A stretch of DNA of 15,434 nucleotides from Candidatus Eiseniibacteriota bacterium (GTDB lineage: Bacteria; Eisenbacteria; RBG-16-71-46; JAFGJU01). The number at the start of each line of letters is the position of its first letter. Position 1 is the first letter of the stretch. This document shows, in pieces, positions 4,100 through 15,434 of the stretch. The notes under the pieces were generated by a model, which had not been told where the DNA came from, searched no databases, and saw only the letters and a program-made list of their open reading frames with translations. Made by a program: the position numbers and the translations under genes. The DNA lies in the NCBI GenBank assembly GCA_016928935.1, contig JAFGJU010000238.1, forward strand, positions 1 to 15,434, given 5' to 3'.

Positions 4100-7000
4100 T
4101 TGAGAGCTGATCGCCACGACGGAAGAAAGAGCTTCAGTAAGATCGACAGGCAGTGGAATGTTCCGCTGCCCAACCTGCTGGACGTCCAGTTGGAGTCCTT
4201 CAAGGCCTTCTTGCAGGCCGACAAGCCCCCGCACGAGAGGGCGAACGAGGGTCTGCAGGAGGTCTTCACGAGCGTGTTCCCGATAACGGACCCGCGCGAG
4301 ATGTACTCCTTGGAGTTCATCAGCTACGACGTCGGCGAGCCCAAGCACAGCGTCGACGAATGCCAGGAGAGGGACCTCACCTATTCCGCTCCCCTCAAGG
4401 CGTCACTGCGTCTGCACGTCAGGGAGATGGTGGACGGGGAAAAGCGAGAAAAGGCGATACCCGAGCAGGAGGTGTACCTCGGGGAGCTGCCCCTCATTAC
4501 CGACAAGGGCACGTTCATAATCAACGGCGCCGAGAGGGTCATAGTCAGTCAGCTGCACCGCTCCCCGGGCGTCTTCTTCGACGAGCTCATCCATCCGAAC
4601 GGCAAGAGGCTGTTCTCAGCGAGGATAATCCCCTACAGGGGTTCGTGGGTGGAGTTCAGCCTGGACGTCAACGACGTGATGTACGTACACATCGACAGGA
4701 AGCGGAAGCTGCCGGTCACAGTGTTGCTGCGCGCCCTCGGCTACGAGAGCGAGAAGGAAATACTCCAACTGTTCTACCCGATCGTCGAGGAGGAAGTGCC
4801 CAGGGCCGGCACGAAGAGGGCCGAAGAGGTCGTGGGCAAGATTGCCTCGGACGATTTCGTAGACGAAGAAACGGGCGAGATCCTCCTCGAGTCCAACGAG
4901 GAGATCACGGCGGCCGCGCTGGCGGACATCAGGAAGGCGAAGCTGAAGAGGGCCAAGAAGAAGACAATCAGGTTCTTCGAGATTCCGTACAGGTCCGAGT
5001 CGGACGTCATGAGGAACACACTCAAGAAGGACGCCTGCAAGACGGAAGAGGACGCGCTCGCCAGGATCTACAACCTGCTCAGGCCGGGAGACCCTCCCAG
5101 GAGCGACACCGCGAGGGAGATACTCAATCGGCTGTTCTTCAACTCGAGACGCTACGACCTCGCCCGGGTGGGGCGCCACAAGCTGAACCAGAGGCTCGAC
5201 CACGAGGCGCTTCTCGGCGGCAAGGACACGATGAGAGAGCTCGGAATGAAGGTCCCTTCCCGCTCCCGGACCATTTTGTGCAAGGAAGACTTCATCGCCA
5301 TCATCAAGTACCTCCTCAAGATGCGCGAGAGCGAAGAGAGCGGCGAGCCGATGGCGCCCGACGACATAGACCATCTCGGCAACAGGCGGGTGCGGTCCGT
5401 GGGCGAGCTTCTGGCGAACCAGTTCAACATCGGGCTTGCCAGAATGGCCAGGATAATCAGAGAGAGGATGGCGCTTCAGGACACGGAGAACGTGGCGCCG
5501 TACGACCTCATAAACGCGCGCACTATCTCCGCGGTCATCCAGAGCTTCTTCGGCTCGAGCCAGCTGTCTCAGTTCATGGACCAGACGAATCCTCTGGCCG
5601 AGCTGACGCACAAGCGCAGGCTGAGCGCGCTCGGCCCCGGTGGACTCACGAGAGACAGGGCGGGGTTTGAAGTGCGTGACGTGCACTACACCCACTACGG
5701 ACGGATGTGTCCCATTGAGACGCCCGAAGGGCCGAACATCGGCCTAATCTCGTCGTTGGGTTCCTACGCGAGGGTGAACGAGTTCGGCTTCCTGGAAACG
5801 CCCTACTGGAAGGTGGTCGACGGCGTTGTGGACCGGGGCAGAATCCACTACTTGACCGCCGACGACGAGGACAAGTACAGAATCGCTCAGGCCAACACGA
5901 CTCTCGCCGCGGACGGCAAGATCGTGGGCGAGGACGTTCAGGTGAGGTTCAGGGGCGAGTTCCCGGTCGTGACTCCCGGCGAAGTTGACTACATGGACAT
6001 CTCGCCCATCCAGCTCGTGAGCCCGGCTGCGGCGCTCGTGCCGTTCCTGGAGCACGACGACGCCAACAGGGCGCTGATGGGCTCCAACATGCAGCGGCAG
6101 GCCGTGCCGCTCTTGAAGACCGAGGCGCCGGTCGTGCAGACGGGACTCGAGGCAAAGGTTGCCGAGGACTCGGGCGCGATGATATTCGCCAAGCGGGCCG
6201 GGGTCGTCGAGAGCGTCAACGCGGACACGATCATCGTGAAGCCGGAGAGGCTGGACATAGAGCATCTCGACTTCAGCGAGCTGGCCGGTTTCGACGTCTA
6301 CCGTCTGACCAAGTTCAGACGGTCGAACCAGGACACGTGCATCAACCAGCGCCCGCTCGTGAACGAAGGCGAGAAGGTGAAAACCGGCCAAGTGATAGCC
6401 GACGGCCCCGCGACCAGGGAAGGGGAGCTGGCGTTGGGTGCCAGCGTGACCGTCGCGTTCATGCCCTGGGGCGGCTACAACTTCGAGGACGCGATACTCG
6501 TCAGCGAGAAGCTGATCTGGGACGACCGCTTCACCTCCATACACATCGAGGAGTTTGAGCTCGAGGTGCGCGACACGAAGAGAGGCACCGAAGAGATCAC
6601 GCGTGAGATCCCCAACGTCAGCGAAGACGCCGTCAAGGACCTGGACGAGAACGGCATCGTTCGAATAGGCGCCCACGTCAGGGCGGGCGACATCCTCGTG
6701 GGCAAGGTCACGCCCAAGGGTGAAACGGACCTGACGCCGGAAGAGCGCCTCTTGAGGGCCATCTTCGGCGAGAAGGCCGGGGACGTGCGCGACGCGTCTC
6801 TCAAGGCGCCTCCCGGGATGGACGGCATCGTCATAGACATAAAGGTCTTCTCCAGGCGGGAGAAGGACGAGGTAACGAAGAAGCAGGAGAAGAAGGAATC
6901 GGACCGGCTGAAGAGGCTGTCCAGGAAAGAGAAGGACCGGATAATCGAGGTGCGCGACGCGGAGCTGGCGAAGGTGCTGGCCAACAAGACCATCCAGCAG

Positions 7001-7972
7001 ATCCGGCGGGAGAGCAACGGCAAGATAATGTTCCACGGCGGAAAGAAGTTCTCTCCGGCGATTCTGTCCAAGCTGGAGCTGGACGACGTCCCGTGGGGCT
7101 TCGAGATGACCAGGGACCGCGAGGCCAACTCGGCCTTCTGGCAGATCATGGCGGCGGCCAACAAGGCGCTCGACAGGGCCGGCAAGGAGCTGGAGAAACT
7201 GCTGGAGCGGCTGTCCAGGGGCGACGAGCTGGCTCCCGGGGTGGTCAAGCTGGTCAAGGTGTACGTGTCCAGAAAGCGCAAGCTGGCAGTGGGAGACAAG
7301 GTTGCCGGAAGGCACGGCAACAAGGGAGTCGTCGCGAAAATCCTGCCGGTGGAGGACATGCCTTACCTGCCGGACGGCACTCCGGTGGAGATGGTGCTGA
7401 ACCCGCTCGGCGTTCCGTCCAGGATGAACCTGGGCCAGATCCTCGAGACGCACCTGGGCCTGGCGGCCAAGGCGTTGGGGTTCAAGGCGATAAGTCCGAT
7501 CTTCGCCGGAGCGCACGCCGAGGAGATAAAGGACTTGCTGGAATCGGCAGGCCTTTCGCGCGACGGGAAGACAGTGCTTTACGACGGCAGGACCGGCAAG
7601 CCGTTCGACCATCCGGTGACGGTGGGCTACATCTATATGATGAAGCTGTCTCACCTGGTGGATGACAAGATACACGCCCGCTCGATCGGACCGTACTCGC
7701 TGGTGACTCAGCAGCCCCTGGGCGGAAAGGCCCAGTTCGGCGGACAGAGGTTCGGAGAGATGGAGGTCTGGGCGCTGGAGGCCTACGGCGCCGCCTACAC
7801 TCTGCAGGAGCTTCTGACGGTCAAGTCAGACGACGTGGCGGGCAGGTCCAAAATATACGAGGCCATCGTCAAGGGCGACAACCCGCCCGAGCCGGGAGTT
7901 CCCGAGTCGTTCAACGTCTTGGTGAAGGAGCTTCAGAGCCTCGGTCTGGACGTGCAGTTCGAAGAGGGCTAG
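4100..7972 (+). CDS. rpoB: DNA-directed RNA polymerase subunit beta
   Basis: This large catalytic subunit has about 1290 residues. TTG 4100 is preferred as start because AAAGG lies 10 bases upstream; GTG 4091, which adds three residues, is almost touching the same site. With numbering from 4100, the rifampicin-binding cluster GSSQLSQFMDQTNPLAELTH (485-504) is wild type at the positions equivalent to E. coli D516, H526 and S531 (here D494, H504, S509). Next comes CPIETPEGPNIGLI (537-550). The active-centre lysines lie in GDKVAGRHGNKG (K1067, K1075). The C-terminal clamp region includes GGKAQFGGQRFGEMEVWALEAYGA. A charged stretch at about 920-950 (REKDEVTKKQEKKESDRLKR) lies where lineages differ in insertions. 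The gene is intact, starts 39 bases after rplL and is followed by rpoC. Confidence 0.97.
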   Translation: MRADRHDGRKSFSKIDRQWNVPLPNLLDVQLESFKAFLQADKPPHERANEGLQEVFTSVFPITDPREMYSLEFISYDVGEPKHSVDECQERDLTYSAPLKASLRLHVREMVDGEKREKAIPEQEVYLGELPLITDKGTFIINGAERVIVSQLHRSPGVFFDELIHPNGKRLFSARIIPYRGSWVEFSLDVNDVMYVHIDRKRKLPVTVLLRALGYESEKEILQLFYPIVEEEVPRAGTKRAEEVVGKIASDDFVDEETGEILLESNEEITAAALADIRKAKLKRAKKKTIRFFEIPYRSESDVMRNTLKKDACKTEEDALARIYNLLRPGDPPRSDTAREILNRLFFNSRRYDLARVGRHKLNQRLDHEALLGGKDTMRELGMKVPSRSRTILCKEDFIAIIKYLLKMRESEESGEPMAPDDIDHLGNRRVRSVGELLANQFNIGLARMARIIRERMALQDTENVAPYDLINARTISAVIQSFFGSSQLSQFMDQTNPLAELTHKRRLSALGPGGLTRDRAGFEVRDVHYTHYGRMCPIETPEGPNIGLISSLGSYARVNEFGFLETPYWKVVDGVVDRGRIHYLTADDEDKYRIAQANTTLAADGKIVGEDVQVRFRGEFPVVTPGEVDYMDISPIQLVSPAAALVPFLEHDDANRALMGSNMQRQAVPLLKTEAPVVQTGLEAKVAEDSGAMIFAKRAGVVESVNADTIIVKPERLDIEHLDFSELAGFDVYRLTKFRRSNQDTCINQRPLVNEGEKVKTGQVIADGPATREGELALGASVTVAFMPWGGYNFEDAILVSEKLIWDDRFTSIHIEEFELEVRDTKRGTEEITREIPNVSEDAVKDLDENGIVRIGAHVRAGDILVGKVTPKGETDLTPEERLLRAIFGEKAGDVRDASLKAPPGMDGIVIDIKVFSRREKDEVTKKQEKKESDRLKRLSRKEKDRIIEVRDAELAKVLANKTIQQIRRESNGKIMFHGGKKFSPAILSKLELDDVPWGFEMTRDREANSAFWQIMAAANKALDRAGKELEKLLERLSRGDELAPGVVKLVKVYVSRKRKLAVGDKVAGRHGNKGVVAKILPVEDMPYLPDGTPVEMVLNPLGVPSRMNLGQILETHLGLAAKALGFKAISPIFAGAHAEEIKDLLESAGLSRDGKTVLYDGRTGKPFDHPVTVGYIYMMKLSHLVDDKIHARSIGPYSLVTQQPLGGKAQFGGQRFGEMEVWALEAYGAAYTLQELLTVKSDDVAGRSKIYEAIVKGDNPPEPGVPESFNVLVKELQSLGLDVQFEEG

Positions 7973-7984
7973 GAGAGTCGAAGT

Positions 7985-8009
7985 AAGACTGGCGGTCTAA
8001 CTCGGTCTT
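7985..8009 (+). other. Weak alternative hairpins in the rpoB-rpoC spacer
   Basis: AAGAC (7985-7989) can pair with GTCTT (8005-8009), extended inward by T-G, G-C and G-T pairs. Alternatively AGAC (7986-7989) can pair with the nearer GTCT (7995-7998). The two folds exclude each other. They are short and may be chance; the rpoC ribosome-binding site (AAGGGAG, 8016-8022) lies just beyond. Confidence 0.25.
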
Positions 8010-8030
8010 GTTTCGAAGGGAGAGACGAAG

Positions 8031-12158
<4,128 letters not shown>

Positions 12159-12162
12159 CAGT

Positions 12163-12182
12163 CGCGGCACGCGCAAGCCGCG
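12163..12182 (+). other. 6-bp GC hairpin between rpoC and rpsL
   Basis: CGCGGC (12163-12168) is complementary to GCCGCG (12177-12182) with an 8-base loop. It starts four bases after the rpoC stop. Only two T follow, so it is at best a poor terminator and the rpoBC and str blocks are probably read through. Confidence 0.4.
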
Positions 12183-12219
12183 TTCAATCGAGAAGGACGG
12201 ACACAACCGGAGGTTAGCT

Positions 12220-12603
12220 TTGCCAACACTCAATCAGCTAGTGAGAGCAGGACGGCGCTCGGTGACGAACAGCTCCTCGGCGCCCGCACTCGGAGGATGC
12301 CCTCAGAAGAGGGGTGTGTGCACGCGCGTGTACACGACCACGCCGAAGAAGCCCAACTCGGCCCTGAGAAAGGTCGCCAGAGTCCGGCTCACGAACAGCA
12401 TTGAGGTGACGTGCTACATCCCCGGTGAGGGACACAACCTTCAGGAGCACTCAATCGTCCTCATCAGGGGCGGTAGAGTGAAGGACCTGCCAGGCGTCAG
12501 GTATCACATAATCCGAGGCGCGCTGGACACGAGCGGAGTGGACGGCAGAGCCCAGGGCAGGTCGAAGTACGGTACCAAGAAGAAGAAAACAGCCGCCAGC
12601 TAG
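12220..12603 (+). CDS. rpsL: 30S ribosomal protein S12
   Basis: This 127-residue decoding-centre protein begins MPTLNQLVRAGRRS and contains ACPQKRGVCTRVYTTTPKKPNSALRKVARVRL-type sequence (here GGCPQKRGVC; K43/K44) and GGRVKDLPGVRYH (K88, D89). The lysines corresponding to the classical streptomycin-resistance positions are wild type. D89 is the aspartate that is methylthiolated in other bacteria. The start is TTG 12220, with a GGAGG site at 12209-12213 six bases before it. The frame is open further upstream into rpoC, but that part has no S12 resemblance. The 61-base spacer from rpoC and the conserved rpsL-rpsG-fusA-tuf order mark the start of the str block. Confidence 0.96.
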   Translation: MPTLNQLVRAGRRSVTNSSSAPALGGCPQKRGVCTRVYTTTPKKPNSALRKVARVRLTNSIEVTCYIPGEGHNLQEHSIVLIRGGRVKDLPGVRYHIIRGALDTSGVDGRAQGRSKYGTKKKKTAAS

Positions 12604-12610
12604 ACAGCTG

Positions 12611-12651
12611 GTCCGAGGACCGGACATCGGAATCCGGAGTGAGCCTCGGGC
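12611..12651 (+). promoter_or_regulatory. Two-part stem in the rpsL-rpsG spacer (candidate S7 target)
   Basis: GTCCGAGG (12611-12618) pairs with CCTCGGGC (12644-12651), eight pairs including one T-G. Inside it CCGGA (12620-12624) pairs with TCCGG (12633-12637) around an 8-base loop, with unpaired A12619 on one side and AGTGAG on the other. The fold ends five bases before the rpsG GGAGG (12657-12661). In E. coli, S7 binds the rpsL-rpsG spacer of the str mRNA to repress translation, so this is a good positional candidate for a similar site. Sequence similarity to the E. coli site was not assessed. Confidence 0.45.
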
Positions 12652-12667
12652 GAAGTGGAGGTAGCAG

Positions 12668-13138
12668 ATGCCGAGAAAGAAGTACGTTGAGCGTAGAGAG
12701 CTTCCGCCTGACTCCGAATACACCAGTCTCCTGGTGGCGAGGTTCGTAAGCTGCCTGATGCGTATGGGCAAGAAGAGCACGGCCGAGGGCATCTTCTACG
12801 GCGCCATGAAGGAGATAGAGAAGAGAACGGGCCAGGACGGACTGACCGTGACGAAGACCGCCCTCAACAACGTGAAGCCGTTCCTCGAGGTGAAGTCGAG
12901 GAGAGTCGGGGGCGCGACATACCAGGTCCCCATCGAGGTGAGACCGGAAAGGCGCAACGCTCTGGGCATCCGGTGGATCATCGGCTATGCGAAGGAGAGG
13001 CCCGACCACACGATGCAGGAGAAGTTGGCCAGCGAGCTCATAGCTGCATCCAAGAACGAAGGCGGCTCGATAAAAAAGAAGGAAGACACGCACAAGATGG
13101 CGGAGGCGAACAAGGCCTTTGCCCATTACAGATGGTAG
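12668..13138 (+). CDS. rpsG: 30S ribosomal protein S7
   Basis: This 156-residue primary assembly protein of the 30S head binds the 3' domain of 16S rRNA and contacts tRNA at the E site. Family features include MPRKKYVERRELPPDSEY, then LMRMGKKSTAEGIFYGAM (about residues 31-48). These are followed by KPFLEVKSRRVGGATYQVPIEVRPERR (about 70-96) and the C-terminal HKMAEANKAFAHYRW. Length is the common 156. ATG 12668 has GGAGG six bases upstream. In E. coli S7 is the autorepressor of this operon, and the structured spacer just upstream fits such control here. Confidence 0.97.
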   Translation: MPRKKYVERRELPPDSEYTSLLVARFVSCLMRMGKKSTAEGIFYGAMKEIEKRTGQDGLTVTKTALNNVKPFLEVKSRRVGGATYQVPIEVRPERRNALGIRWIIGYAKERPDHTMQEKLASELIAASKNEGGSIKKKEDTHKMAEANKAFAHYRW

Positions 13139-13224
13139 GCGCGAGCAGCGGCGTCGTGCCTGCCTGCGGGAAACGACCTCGATGCGGTCTGTGGACTTCG
13201 AGTGTAGTGCAACGGTTGATACGA

Positions 13225-13238
13225 TCCGCGGTGGCGGA
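13225..13238 (+). promoter_or_regulatory. Hairpin that covers the fusA ribosome-binding site
   Basis: TCCGC (13225-13229) pairs with GCGGA (13234-13238) around a GGTG loop. The 3' arm contains the first three bases of the fusA GGAGG (13236-13240), so folding would partly hide the site. A CCTC at 13177-13180 could pair with GAGG 13237-13240 instead. The rpsG-fusA spacer is 108 bases, the longest here. Its first half also holds GTCGT/ACGAC (13153-13157 with 13173-13177). Translational control of EF-G is possible but unproven. Confidence 0.4.
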
Positions 13239-13246
13239 GGGATTGC

Positions 13247-15328
13247 TTGCCTAGACAGACATTGCTTGAGAAGACCAGGAACATCGGAATCGCGGCGCAC
13301 ATCGACGCCGGGAAGACCACCATCACCGAGAGGATGCTCTTCTACACCGGGAGAGTTCACCGAATGGGTGAGGTGGACGACGGCGCGGCGACCATGGACT
13401 GGATGGAGCAGGAGAGAGAGCGCGGTATCACCATCACGTCCGCTGCCACGACCTGTTACTGGCGGGATTATCGTATCAACATCATCGACACGCCCGGCCA
13501 CGTCGACTTCACTGCGGAGGTCGAGCGTTCGCTCAGAGTACTGGACGGTGTTGTCGCCGTCTTTTGCGGTGTCGGCGGTGTCGAGCCCCAGAGCGAGACG
13601 GTCTGGAAACAGGCCAATCGCTACGGCGTGCCGCGCATCGCGTTTGTGAACAAGCTGGACCGCGCGGGGAGCGACTTCTGGCGGGTCGTGGAGACGATGC
13701 GCCGGAGGCTCGGGGCCAAGGCCGTGCCCGTGCAGGTCCCGATCAAGAACGGAGACGACTTTCTCGGGTTGATAGACCTCGTGGAGATGGTGAGTTTGAC
13801 ATACGACGTGGACCCTCTGGGCATAACCTACGACGTGGGGCAGATACCCCGCGAGCTGGAGGCGATGGCCAGGCAGAGGCGGCACGAGATGCTCGAGGAA
13901 ATCGCCGACATGGACGACGAAGTCATGCATCTTTACCTGGAGAACAAGGAACCCGACGCCGTGGCGATAAAGAGGGCGCTCAGGAAGGGCACGTTGACCG
14001 GTCATTTGGTGCCGGTGCTGGCTGGCGCGGCGGTCCGCAACAAGGGTGTCCAGCGGGTTCTGGATGCCGTCACGGATTACCTGCCGTCCCCGGCCGACAT
14101 CCCTCCGGTGGAGGGGTTGAATCCCAAGACTTCCCTGTACGAGAAGAGGGCGCCGGACGAGAACGCGCCGCTCTCGGCCCTGGCGTTCAAGATAGCGGTG
14201 GACCCCTACGTGGGCAAGCTGACGTTCTTCCGCGTGTATTCGGGGACGATGAAGACAGGGACGGGGGTATACAACCCCACCAGGGGGAAGAACGAGCGCG
14301 TCGGAAGGCTCCTCGAGATGCACGCGAACAAGAGAGAGGAGCGCGACGAGATCTACTGCGGGGACATCGGAGCCGCCACGGGCTTCAAGCACGTTTTCAC
14401 GGGCGACACGCTTTGCGACAAGAATCACCCGATCGTGCTGGAATCGATGAAGTTCCCGGAGCCGGTCATCTCGGTGGCCATAGAGCCCAAGACGAAGGCG
14501 GACGAGGAGAAGCTGTCCGAGGCAATGAAAAAGCTGGCCGAGGAGGATCCCACCTTCAAGGTCAGGGTGGACGACGAGACCGGGCAGACGATCATCTCCG
14601 GCATGGGCGAGCTTCACCTGGAGATCATCGTGGACAGAATGCTGAGGGAGTTCACGGTGGCGGCGAACGTGGGGCGGCCGCAGGTGGCCTACAAGGAGAC
14701 CATAATGAAGGCGGCCGAGGCCAGGGGCCGTTTCATTAAGCAGACGGGCGGCAGGGGCCAGTACGGAGACGTGCTGCTCAGAGTGGAGCCGCGCGAGAAC
14801 AGGACAGGGTTCGAGTTCGACGTGAAGGTGACCGGGGCAGTGATTCCCAGGGAATTCATCCCGGCCGTTGAAGAGGGCGTGGAAGAGGCGATGGAGAACG
14901 GGGTGCTCGCGGGCTACCCCGTGACCGGCATAAAGGTCACGCTTCTGGACGGCAGCTACCACGACGTGGATTCCTCGGAACTCTCGTTCAAGGTGGCGGC
15001 CTCGATGGCCTTCAAGGACGCGGTCGCCAGGGCCGAAGGCAAGCTGCTGGAGCCCGTGATGCAGGTCGAGGTGGTCGTGCCCGAGGAATACATGGGCGAC
15101 GTCATGGCCGACCTGAGCTCCAGGCGTGGCCGCATAGAGGGCATGTCGGCCAGGCCGGACGGCAGAGTGATAGACGCAACCGTGCCCCTGAGCGAGATGT
15201 TCGGGTACGCGACCAGGCTCCGCTCGCTCAGCCAGGGACGCGCGATATACACGATGGAGTTCGCAAGATACGATCTAGTTCCCGAGGAGCTTTCTGACAA
15301 ACTCATCTCGCGGATCCGCGGATGGTAG
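13247..15328 (+). CDS. fusA: Elongation factor G
   Basis: This 693-residue GTPase moves tRNA and mRNA through the ribosome after peptide-bond formation. The G domain shows the P-loop AHIDAGKTT (17-25), switch I with GITITSAATT (60-69), DTPGHVDF (81-88) and NKLD (135-138). The G5-like segment reads GAAVRNKGVQ rather than the common GSA form. Domain IV contains GGRGQYGD and the tip loop GSYHDVDSSE, with the conserved histidine, and the C-terminal domain includes PLSEMFGYATRLRSLSQGRA. Length and domains fit the main translational EF-G rather than a shorter paralogue. The start is TTG 13247, with GGAGG exactly six bases upstream (13236-13240); no ATG is in frame near the N-terminus. tuf follows after 33 bases. 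Confidence 0.97.
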   Translation: MPRQTLLEKTRNIGIAAHIDAGKTTITERMLFYTGRVHRMGEVDDGAATMDWMEQERERGITITSAATTCYWRDYRINIIDTPGHVDFTAEVERSLRVLDGVVAVFCGVGGVEPQSETVWKQANRYGVPRIAFVNKLDRAGSDFWRVVETMRRRLGAKAVPVQVPIKNGDDFLGLIDLVEMVSLTYDVDPLGITYDVGQIPRELEAMARQRRHEMLEEIADMDDEVMHLYLENKEPDAVAIKRALRKGTLTGHLVPVLAGAAVRNKGVQRVLDAVTDYLPSPADIPPVEGLNPKTSLYEKRAPDENAPLSALAFKIAVDPYVGKLTFFRVYSGTMKTGTGVYNPTRGKNERVGRLLEMHANKREERDEIYCGDIGAATGFKHVFTGDTLCDKNHPIVLESMKFPEPVISVAIEPKTKADEEKLSEAMKKLAEEDPTFKVRVDDETGQTIISGMGELHLEIIVDRMLREFTVAANVGRPQVAYKETIMKAAEARGRFIKQTGGRGQYGDVLLRVEPRENRTGFEFDVKVTGAVIPREFIPAVEEGVEEAMENGVLAGYPVTGIKVTLLDGSYHDVDSSELSFKVAASMAFKDAVARAEGKLLEPVMQVEVVVPEEYMGDVMADLSSRRGRIEGMSARPDGRVIDATVPLSEMFGYATRLRSLSQGRAIYTMEFARYDLVPEELSDKLISRIRGW

Positions 15329-15361
15329 GAAGCCGGCAGGACTCAGGAGGAGGTTGTTCTG

Positions 15362-15434
15362 ATGAGTAAGGCTCGTTTTGAGCGGACGAAGCCGCACGTG
15401 AACGTTGGGACGATAGGGCATGTGGATCATGGGA
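15362..15434 (+). CDS. tuf: Elongation factor Tu, N-terminal start (partial, cut by window end)
   Basis: ATG 15362 opens MSKARFERTKPHVNVGTIGHVDHG, the N-terminus of EF-Tu up to the first half of its P-loop (GHVDHGKT). A strong GGAGGAGG site (15346-15353) lies eight bases upstream. Position directly after fusA is the conserved tufA place of the str operon. Together with the tuf end at 1-75, this shows two EF-Tu loci bracketing the cluster. Only 24 codons are visible. Confidence 0.96.
   Translation, partial: MSKARFERTKPHVNVGTIGHVDHG

Noticed and set aside
1652..4348. Very long open frame on the minus strand across rplK-rpoB (also similar ones at 5744-7675 and 12497-14962)
   Set aside because: They are shadows of GC-rich, strongly biased + strand genes; the + strand frames are all unmistakable conserved proteins and the minus frames show no family features.
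12163..12185. Intrinsic terminator between rpoC and rpsL
   Set aside because: The stem is present but there is no T-run after it.
12472..12481. Sixth octamer copy (CGGTAGAGTG) in rpsL
   Set aside because: Matches only seven of eight bases and lies in the conserved GGRVKD coding motif, so it is explained by protein sequence.
13205..13225. TTGATAC-like -10 element before fusA
   Set aside because: No matching -35 at a proper distance, and the surrounding genes are closely spaced; a single weak hexamer is not enough.
14029..14050. G5 change in EF-G (GAA in place of GSA) as a sign of a defective or specialised EF-G
   Set aside because: It is a mild change; all other GTPase motifs and the domain IV tip are intact and the gene lies in the standard str position.

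Overview
This window is a contiguous bacterial translation and transcription gene cluster, all on the + strand. It joins the classical L11/L10-rpoBC ('rif') block to the 'str' block: tuf(3' end) - rpmG - tRNA-Trp(CCA) - secE - nusG - rplK - rplA - rplJ - rplL - rpoB - rpoC - rpsL - rpsG - fusA - tuf(5' end). The order matches that of many bacteria and I see no mobile, defence or accessory genes. No intergenic stretch is longer than about 110 bases, so the cluster may be read as one or a few long transcripts. I found no convincing promoter or intrinsic terminator.

Organism: the sequence is GC-rich (roughly 60%, by eye), yet it uses many AGG/AGA arginine and ATA isoleucine codons, and several genes start with TTG or GTG. 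RpoC (KPVKDWEC-type zinc region) and RpoB (start of the protein) look to me most like the FCB (Fibrobacteres-Chlorobi-Bacteroidetes) side of the bacterial tree, perhaps an uncultured candidate phylum. This is inference from memory of the families; a phylogeny would be needed to settle it.

Layout: 1-649 holds the end of one EF-Tu gene, ribosomal protein L33, tRNA-Trp and the SecE translocase subunit. 671-4060 holds NusG and the stalk and L1 proteins L11, L1, L10 and L12. 4100-12158 holds the RNA polymerase beta and beta' subunits. 12220-15434 holds S12, S7, EF-G and the start of a second EF-Tu gene. Together they encode the transcription core, a transcription-translation coupling factor, the ribosomal stalk with the GTPases that act on it, and the S12/S7 decoding and head proteins.

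The unusual points are at gene edges rather than in gene content. NusG carries an approximately 150-residue low-complexity N-terminal extension. The rplL frame is open for 40 codons upstream of the canonical L12 start, with a very good ribosome-binding site at each start. A perfect 4x8-bp tandem repeat (CGGTAGAA) lies before rplJ, and a fifth copy directly abuts the canonical rplL ATG. Two nearly identical GGCCC-type hairpins follow rplK and rplJ. The rpsL-rpsG spacer can fold into a two-part stem at the place where S7 regulates the str mRNA in E. coli. I do not see a wholly new biological system here.
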